A stretch of 34,103 nt of DNA. Source: an uncultured Eubacteriaceae bacterium. Lineage in GTDB: Bacteria; Bacillota; Clostridia; Eubacteriales; Eubacteriaceae. The stretch's first letter is position 1, and every line of letters starts with the position of its first letter. Location of the stretch: positions 1 through 34,103 of the forward strand of contig CALMRA010000150.1 in the NCBI GenBank assembly GCA_937872065.1. The letters run 5' to 3'. Below the pieces are notes generated by a model. That model saw only the letters and a list, made by a program, of their open reading frames with translations. It was not told where the DNA came from and did not search any database. A program made the position numbers and the translations under genes. Below, in pieces: positions 29,162 to 34,103 of the stretch.

Positions 29162-30517
29162 ATGCAGCAGCAGAATTTTTTTACACAGAACTATGAACAG
29201 CAGATCAGAAGCAGGGCGCCGCTGGCGCTGAGGATGCGTCCCGAAACGCTGGACGAATTCGTCGGGCAGGGACAGATCGTCGGATCCGGCCGCCTGCTGA
29301 CGCGGCTGATCAAAGCCGACAGACTTTCGTCGGCAGTTTTCTACGGCCCCCCGGGAACGGGAAAGACGACCCTGGCGAAGATCATCGCCGGTTCGACGCA
29401 GGCCGATTTTTATGAGATCAACGCGGTGACCTCCGGAAAGAAGGAAATGACGGAGGTGCTCGAGAAGGCGAAGAACAGCCTTTCCGTATACGGGAAGCGC
29501 TCGATTCTGTTTATCGACGAAATTCACCGCTTTAATAAGGCGCAGCAGGATCTTCTGCTGCCCAGCGTCGAAGAGGGACTGATTATCCTGATCGGCGCGA
29601 CTACTGAGAATCCGTACTTCGAGATCAACTCTCCGCTGCTGTCCCGCTCGACGATCTTCGAGTTCAGACGGCTTACGGACGGGCAGGTCGTCGAGGTCAT
29701 GGAGCACGCGCTGCAGGATCCCGACAGGGGCTTCGGGCGGATGAAGGTTGAAGCAGAACCTGACGCGCTGGCTCACCTGGCTGCGGTGGCGGGAGGCGAC
29801 GCGAGACGGGCGCTCAACGCCCTTGAGCTCGCCGTTCTGACCAAGGACAAGGACGAGACCGGAACGATCCGTATCGACCTTGAAACGGCTCAGGAATGCA
29901 TACAGCAGAAAGCGGTTGTCTACGACAAGGACGGCGACTCGCATTACGATACGATCTCGGCCTTCATCAAGAGCATCCGCGGCTCCGATCCGGACGCCGG
30001 GCTGTTCTGGCTGGCCAAAATGCTCGAGGCGGGAGAGGATCCGAAGTTCATCGCGAGACGGCTCGTGATTCTCGCGTCCGAGGATGTCGGAAACGCGGAG
30101 CCCCAAGGACTTCCGGTCGCGGTTGCCGCGGCCCAGGCGGTCGACATGATCGGACTGCCTGAAGCTCAGCTCAATCTCGCCCAGGCGGTGACGTTTCTTG
30201 CCGGCGCACCGAAAAGCAACGCGAGCTGCGTCGGGATCATGGAGGCGAGACGGGCGGTCCGAAACGAATCGGACGGACAGGTGCCCGCGCATCTGAAGGA
30301 CGCGCACTACGCCGGAGCGAAAAAGCTCGGACGCGGCAGCGAGTACCGCTATCCTCACAGCTATCCGGGAAACTGGGTCGCTCAGGATTATCTGCCCGAG
30401 GATATCCGGGGGACGGTGTTTTACCGCCCGACGGAGAACGGCGCGGAAGAAGCTGTCAGCCGGCGGCTTGAACGCTATCGCAGCGCGGATCATGGGAACA
30501 GAAAGGATAAAAAATGA
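29162..30517 (+). CDS. rarA: Replication-associated recombination protein RarA (MgsA)
   Basis: 451-residue AAA+ clamp-loader-like ATPase that acts at stalled replication forks. The RPETLDEFVGQ entry motif (26-36), Walker A YGPPGTGKTT (61-70), Walker B FIDEIHRFNK (117-126), sensor GATTENPYFEIN and LLSRS arginine-finger region are all present. The C-terminal tetramerisation domain ends with the typical RGSEYRYPHSYPGNWVAQ block. It starts one base after the methyltransferase stop and its stop overlaps the M16C peptidase start by 4 bases (ATGA). Confidence 0.96.
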   Translation: MQQQNFFTQNYEQQIRSRAPLALRMRPETLDEFVGQGQIVGSGRLLTRLIKADRLSSAVFYGPPGTGKTTLAKIIAGSTQADFYEINAVTSGKKEMTEVLEKAKNSLSVYGKRSILFIDEIHRFNKAQQDLLLPSVEEGLIILIGATTENPYFEINSPLLSRSTIFEFRRLTDGQVVEVMEHALQDPDRGFGRMKVEAEPDALAHLAAVAGGDARRALNALELAVLTKDKDETGTIRIDLETAQECIQQKAVVYDKDGDSHYDTISAFIKSIRGSDPDAGLFWLAKMLEAGEDPKFIARRLVILASEDVGNAEPQGLPVAVAAAQAVDMIGLPEAQLNLAQAVTFLAGAPKSNASCVGIMEARRAVRNESDGQVPAHLKDAHYAGAKKLGRGSEYRYPHSYPGNWVAQDYLPEDIRGTVFYRPTENGAEEAVSRRLERYRSADHGNRKDKK

Positions 30518-33423
30518 CAAATCACGGTTTTCGGGAGCTTTCCCGCGAACATTCAGACATACTCGATGCCGAACTGATTCAGTTCGAGCATGAAAAATCC
30601 GGAGCGAGACTTGCGGTCGTCAGAACGGACGACAGAAACAAGGTTTTCCAGATCGGATTCCGGACGCCCTCGGACAACAGCACGGGCGTCGCCCATATCA
30701 TGGAGCATTCGGTTCTGTGCGGATCGCGCAAATACCCGGTCAAGGAGCCCTTTGTGGAGCTGGCCAAGGGCAGCATCAACACCTTTCTGAACGCGATGAC
30801 CTATCCTGACAAGACGGTCTATCCGATCGCCAGCACGAACGATACCGACTTCCGCAATCTCGAAGACGTCTATCTGGACGCGGTCTTCTATCCGGATATT
30901 ACGAATAATCCCTTTACGCTGATGCAGGAGGGCTGGCATTATCATATCGAAAAGCCGGAGGACGAAATCACGTACAACGGCGTCGTCTACAACGAAATGA
31001 AGGGGGTCTTCTCGAATCCCGAAGAGATCCTCGACAGACGCGTCTACGAGCTGCTGTTTCCGGACTCGATATACGGACAGGAATCAGGCGGAGATCCCGA
31101 AAACATTCCGGATCTGACCGATCAGGCCTTCAGGGATTTCCATGCGCGCTGCTACCATCCGTCCAATTCGTGGATCTACCTGTACGGCGATATCGATCTC
31201 GATGAACAGCTCGAATATCTCGATACGTGGCTGCGGGAATTTGACCGGATCGAACCGGACTCTGAAATTGCGGTCCAGGCGCCCTTTGACGGCATGAAAC
31301 GCGCGAGCTTCAAGTATCCCGTGACCGAACAGACCGGGGACGATCTGGACTACCTGTCCCTGAACTGGGTGCTTCCGGCCCGTTTCCCGCTTCACGACAG
31401 CCTGATGTTCCAGATCCTGAGCTACGCGCTGATGAATTCCAACGCGGCGCCTCTGAAGAAAGCACTGCTGGACTCGGGGATCGCGAAGGACATCAATTAC
31501 AGCTTCTCGACGCCGCTGCTTCAGCCTGTCTTTACGATCGAGCTGAAAAACACCAGCGCGGACCGGACCGACGAATTTCTCAGAATCGTCTGCGATACGC
31601 TTTCCGGACTCGCCGAAAAGGGTCTTGATCCCGTCGATGTCGAAGCGGCTGTCAACGCGTCCGAATTCAAGACGCTGGAAACCCTCGGCGGCGAAACGGG
31701 AACCACGCCGAAGGGACTGCTGCTGGGGCTTGAAATGATGGAAGCCTGGCTGTACGGCGACGACGCCTTCGAACGTCTGCGCTACGAAGGCCTGTACGAT
31801 GAAATCAGAAAACAGATCGCCGGCGGCGCGCTTCAGCGGATGATCCGCGAATATCTGCTGGATAATCCTCATATCGGACTGGTCGCGCTGACTCCCGACA
31901 CGGAAATGGCCGCCGAAGCCGAAGCGAAGACTGCGGGGAAGCTTGCGGACTTCAAGGCCTCCCTCGGCGAAGACGAGATCGGGCGGCTTGTCGAACAGAC
32001 GAACGAACTGATCCGCCGTCAGAGCGAACCGGATTCCGCGGAAGCGCTGGCGACAATCCCGAGACTTGCCGTCTCGGAAATAGACAGGGCGGCCGTCTCG
32101 CCGGAATGGACAGAAAAGAAGATCGACGGAGCAACCTGGCTCGAGCATCCCGAAGCGACGAGAGGACTGGTCTATCTGGATCTGTACTTCGATACGGACT
32201 TTGTTCCTGCCGAAGACGTCAAGACGCTGTCTCTGCTGAACAAGCTGCTGGCCAGAATCGGGACGGAAAACCTGAGCTACGAAACCCTGCTCAGAGAAAC
32301 CGACCTGTATACCGGCGGAATTACGACGTCTATTGAAACAAACGAAAACGCGGACGGCGCAACGATTTCGAGCTTCGTCCTCCACGCGAAGTCGACGATG
32401 GAAAATCTCGGACACGTGCTGCGGCTTTCAGACGAAATTCTGCTTCATCCGGCTTTTGATGAGACAGATCAGATCAGAAGCATCGTCTCGGAAACGCGTC
32501 TGGCGAAGCAGCAGCAGATCCAGAGCGCGGGCAATGCGGCGGCCGTATCGCGGATCTCCGCAGGCTATTCTGACTCCGCGCGCTTCTTCGAAGAAATCGG
32601 CGGAATCTCGTTCTACGACTGGATCTCAGGCCTGGACAGAGAGTTCGCCGGCGAAGCGGACAGGCTCCGTGCGGAGCTTGAACGTACCGTTCGGGAAATC
32701 ATCAGCCGGGGCGGACTGACTGTCAGCCTGACGGCCACTCCCGGGGATATGGAACGTGCGCGGGAAATGACGGCGGAATTCGTCAAGCGTATACCCGAAG
32801 CCGTCACAGCGAAGAAAAAGCCTGTCTTCGCCCCCCTCGCCCGTAACGAAGCCTTCATGACGGCGGGAAGCGTTCAGTACAACGCTCAGGGCGGAAGCTA
32901 CGAGGGAACCGCTCCGTACAGCGGCGGAATGCTCGTCGCGAAGACCATCCTGTCCATGGACTATCTGTGGAACAGAGTCCGCGTCAAGGGCGGCGCCTAC
33001 GGCGCGGGCTTCGGCGTAAGCCGGACCGGCGACATGCACCTGAGCTCCTTCCGCGATCCGAACCTGGCGGCCACCTACGATGCGTTCGCAGGCGTTCCGG
33101 AATATCTCGAAAACCTCGAGCTGACCCGGGACGAACTCGACAAGTACGTGATCGGAACCATCTCGCCGAAGGAAATTCCGCTGTCTCCGTCGATGAAGGC
33201 GAGTCTTGCGAATTCGATGTATTTTGCGGGGCTTACCGCGGAGGACAGACAGCGGGAACGCGAGGAGATCCTCGACGTGACCACGGACCAGCTTCGCGCC
33301 TTCGGAAAGACCGTCCGGGATGTTCTCGATCAGAACCGGATCTGCACCATCGGCGCCCAGAGCGCGGTGACTGAGGATCAGGAAAAGACACATAGATTCG
33401 GCGGGGTGAGGAATGTCGGATAG
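30514..33423 (+). CDS. M16C-family zinc metallopeptidase (presequence-protease-like)
   Basis: 969-residue peptidase of the pitrilysin clan, subfamily M16C (PreP/Cym1/falcilysin relatives), which degrade short peptides inside a two-half clamshell. The inverted zinc motif HIMEH (His61, Glu64, His65) is in AHIMEHSVLCGSRKYPVKEP. The third ligand is probably Glu161 in VVYNEMKGVFSNPE. The C-terminal half lacks the motif, as expected, but has KGGAYGAGFG, which shapes the active site. No signal peptide, so cytoplasmic. AAAGGA lies 5 bases before the ATG. Its end overlaps the following carboxypeptidase start by 11 bases. Its substrate is unknown. Confidence 0.94.
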   Translation: MTNHGFRELSREHSDILDAELIQFEHEKSGARLAVVRTDDRNKVFQIGFRTPSDNSTGVAHIMEHSVLCGSRKYPVKEPFVELAKGSINTFLNAMTYPDKTVYPIASTNDTDFRNLEDVYLDAVFYPDITNNPFTLMQEGWHYHIEKPEDEITYNGVVYNEMKGVFSNPEEILDRRVYELLFPDSIYGQESGGDPENIPDLTDQAFRDFHARCYHPSNSWIYLYGDIDLDEQLEYLDTWLREFDRIEPDSEIAVQAPFDGMKRASFKYPVTEQTGDDLDYLSLNWVLPARFPLHDSLMFQILSYALMNSNAAPLKKALLDSGIAKDINYSFSTPLLQPVFTIELKNTSADRTDEFLRIVCDTLSGLAEKGLDPVDVEAAVNASEFKTLETLGGETGTTPKGLLLGLEMMEAWLYGDDAFERLRYEGLYDEIRKQIAGGALQRMIREYLLDNPHIGLVALTPDTEMAAEAEAKTAGKLADFKASLGEDEIGRLVEQTNELIRRQSEPDSAEALATIPRLAVSEIDRAAVSPEWTEKKIDGATWLEHPEATRGLVYLDLYFDTDFVPAEDVKTLSLLNKLLARIGTENLSYETLLRETDLYTGGITTSIETNENADGATISSFVLHAKSTMENLGHVLRLSDEILLHPAFDETDQIRSIVSETRLAKQQQIQSAGNAAAVSRISAGYSDSARFFEEIGGISFYDWISGLDREFAGEADRLRAELERTVREIISRGGLTVSLTATPGDMERAREMTAEFVKRIPEAVTAKKKPVFAPLARNEAFMTAGSVQYNAQGGSYEGTAPYSGGMLVAKTILSMDYLWNRVRVKGGAYGAGFGVSRTGDMHLSSFRDPNLAATYDAFAGVPEYLENLELTRDELDKYVIGTISPKEIPLSPSMKASLANSMYFAGLTAEDRQREREEILDVTTDQLRAFGKTVRDVLDQNRICTIGAQSAVTEDQEKTHRFGGVRNVG

Positions 33424-34103
33424 AGTGATCAGACGTTCTGCCGGCATTCTTCTGCTGATATTCGCCTTTACGGTTTTTACCGCGCTGCCTGCACAAGCCG
33501 CTTTTCCGACCTATGATTCTGACGAAGGAATCGTCGTGATGGAAACGCAGAGCGGCGACGTTCTCGATTCCCAGAATGCGGATCAGAAGTATTATCCGGC
33601 GTCGACGACAAAGCTGATGACGGCGCTGGTCATGATGGAATATGTCGGCGACAGTCTCGACAAGACTGTGACTGTGGGCGACGAGGTTACGCAGTTCGGC
33701 TACGAGAGCAGCACGGCAGGTCTAGAGACCGGACTGAAGATCAGCTACAAGGATCTGCTGTACGCGATGCTCCTGCCCTCGGGAAACGACGCCGCGGAAA
33801 CCATCGCGGCGAACGTCGGCCGTGTCATCCTGAAGGATGACAGCGCGGACTGGGAGAAGGCGGTGTCCGCGTTCGTCACCGAGATGAATCAGAAGGCGAA
33901 GGATCTCGGGATGACGGGGACTCATTTCGTCAATCCCCACGGTCTTTACGACGACGATCATTACACGACGCCTCTCGATTTTGCGAAGCTCGGCGCCGCA
34001 GCGTTTGCCAACGATGCGATCAAGACGGCAGCGAGCACGAAGACCTATACGATCAAGTATCTCGACGGAACGGACAACGAGCTCAAGAGCACGAATCTGT
34101 TCC
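33413..34103 (+). CDS. dacA: D-Ala-D-Ala carboxypeptidase, DacA type (cut by window edge)
   Basis: The first 230 codons of a penicillin-binding protein of the DacA/PBP5 type (peptidase S11), which trims the terminal D-alanine from peptidoglycan stem peptides. A signal peptide covers about residues 1-29 (basic start, hydrophobic core, cleavage after AQA). The active-site STTK (Ser64, Lys67) is in YYPASTTKLMTAL, and SGN (Ser123) is in MLLPSGNDAAE; the KTG motif lies beyond the window. HFVNPHGLYDDDHYTT is typical of S11. ATG at 33413 overlaps the M16C peptidase by 11 bases, so translation may be coupled. Confidence 0.93.
   Translation, partial: MSDRVIRRSAGILLLIFAFTVFTALPAQAAFPTYDSDEGIVVMETQSGDVLDSQNADQKYYPASTTKLMTALVMMEYVGDSLDKTVTVGDEVTQFGYESSTAGLETGLKISYKDLLYAMLLPSGNDAAETIAANVGRVILKDDSADWEKAVSAFVTEMNQKAKDLGMTGTHFVNPHGLYDDDHYTTPLDFAKLGAAAFANDAIKTAASTKTYTIKYLDGTDNELKSTNLF

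Noticed and set aside
31084-32415. A 443-codon minus-strand frame inside the M16C peptidase
   Set aside because: Antisense shadow; the plus-strand frame carries HxxEH and full-length homology features.

Overview
This window is a gene-dense chromosomal segment from a low-GC-type Gram-positive lineage (Bacillota, most likely class Clostridia) whose own base composition is GC-rich, roughly mid-50s percent by eye. The gene order is the main evidence. From yicC to rsmD it follows the Bacillus/Clostridium housekeeping block yloC-gmk-rpoZ-priA-def-fmt-rsmB-rlmN-prpC-prkC-rsgA-rpmB(reverse)-yloU-yloV-recG. The Shine-Dalgarno sites are strong (AGGAGG or AGGTGA), non-ATG starts are common, and the promoters are sigma-A-like with 17-18 bp spacers. 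I see no rRNA, tRNA, CRISPR array, prophage or insertion sequence.

Layout. (1) 1-3649, minus strand: rqcH, ylmH, rluD and a truncated membrane-protein gene, overlapping or abutting and probably one operon for ribosome quality control and rRNA modification. (2) 3790-12273, plus strand: a promoter followed by dapF, yicC, gmk, rpoZ, priA, def, fmt, a yugP-like zinc peptidase and rsmB, closed by a terminator that contains the rsmB stop codon. (3) 12310-16866: rlmN, the PP2C phosphatase / PASTA kinase pair prpC-prkC, and rsgA. (4) 16867-17441: a structured intergenic region, then rpmB on the minus strand, divergent from yloU with two good promoters whose -35 boxes lie 9 bp apart. (5) 17442-23042: yloU, yloV, recG, rsmD, coaD and a coiled-coil gene, then a terminator. 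(6) 23100-26305: a CvfB-like S1 protein, then ilvB-ilvN with its own strong promoter and terminator. (7) 26343-29160: the least conserved part, with an unknown four-helix membrane protein (minus), a 75-residue single-helix protein and a solitary TaqI/Eco57I-class adenine methyltransferase. (8) 29162-34103: rarA, an M16C metallopeptidase and the first two thirds of a D-Ala-D-Ala carboxypeptidase.

The genes mostly serve translation (tRNA formylation, deformylation, rRNA methylation and pseudouridylation, ribosome assembly GTPase, L28, stalled-ribosome rescue), genome maintenance (PriA, RecG, RarA) and envelope growth or signalling (DapF, PrkC/PrpC, DacA). The most unusual item is PriA: the reading frame is intact and keeps the DNA-binding N-terminus and all eight zinc cysteines, but the helicase ATPase motifs are absent. 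This resembles the helicase-less PriA known from Actinobacteria. Also worth attention are the solitary methyltransferase, a possible small RNA between rsgA and rpmB, and the loss of remA, coaBC, rpe and thiN from the conserved block.
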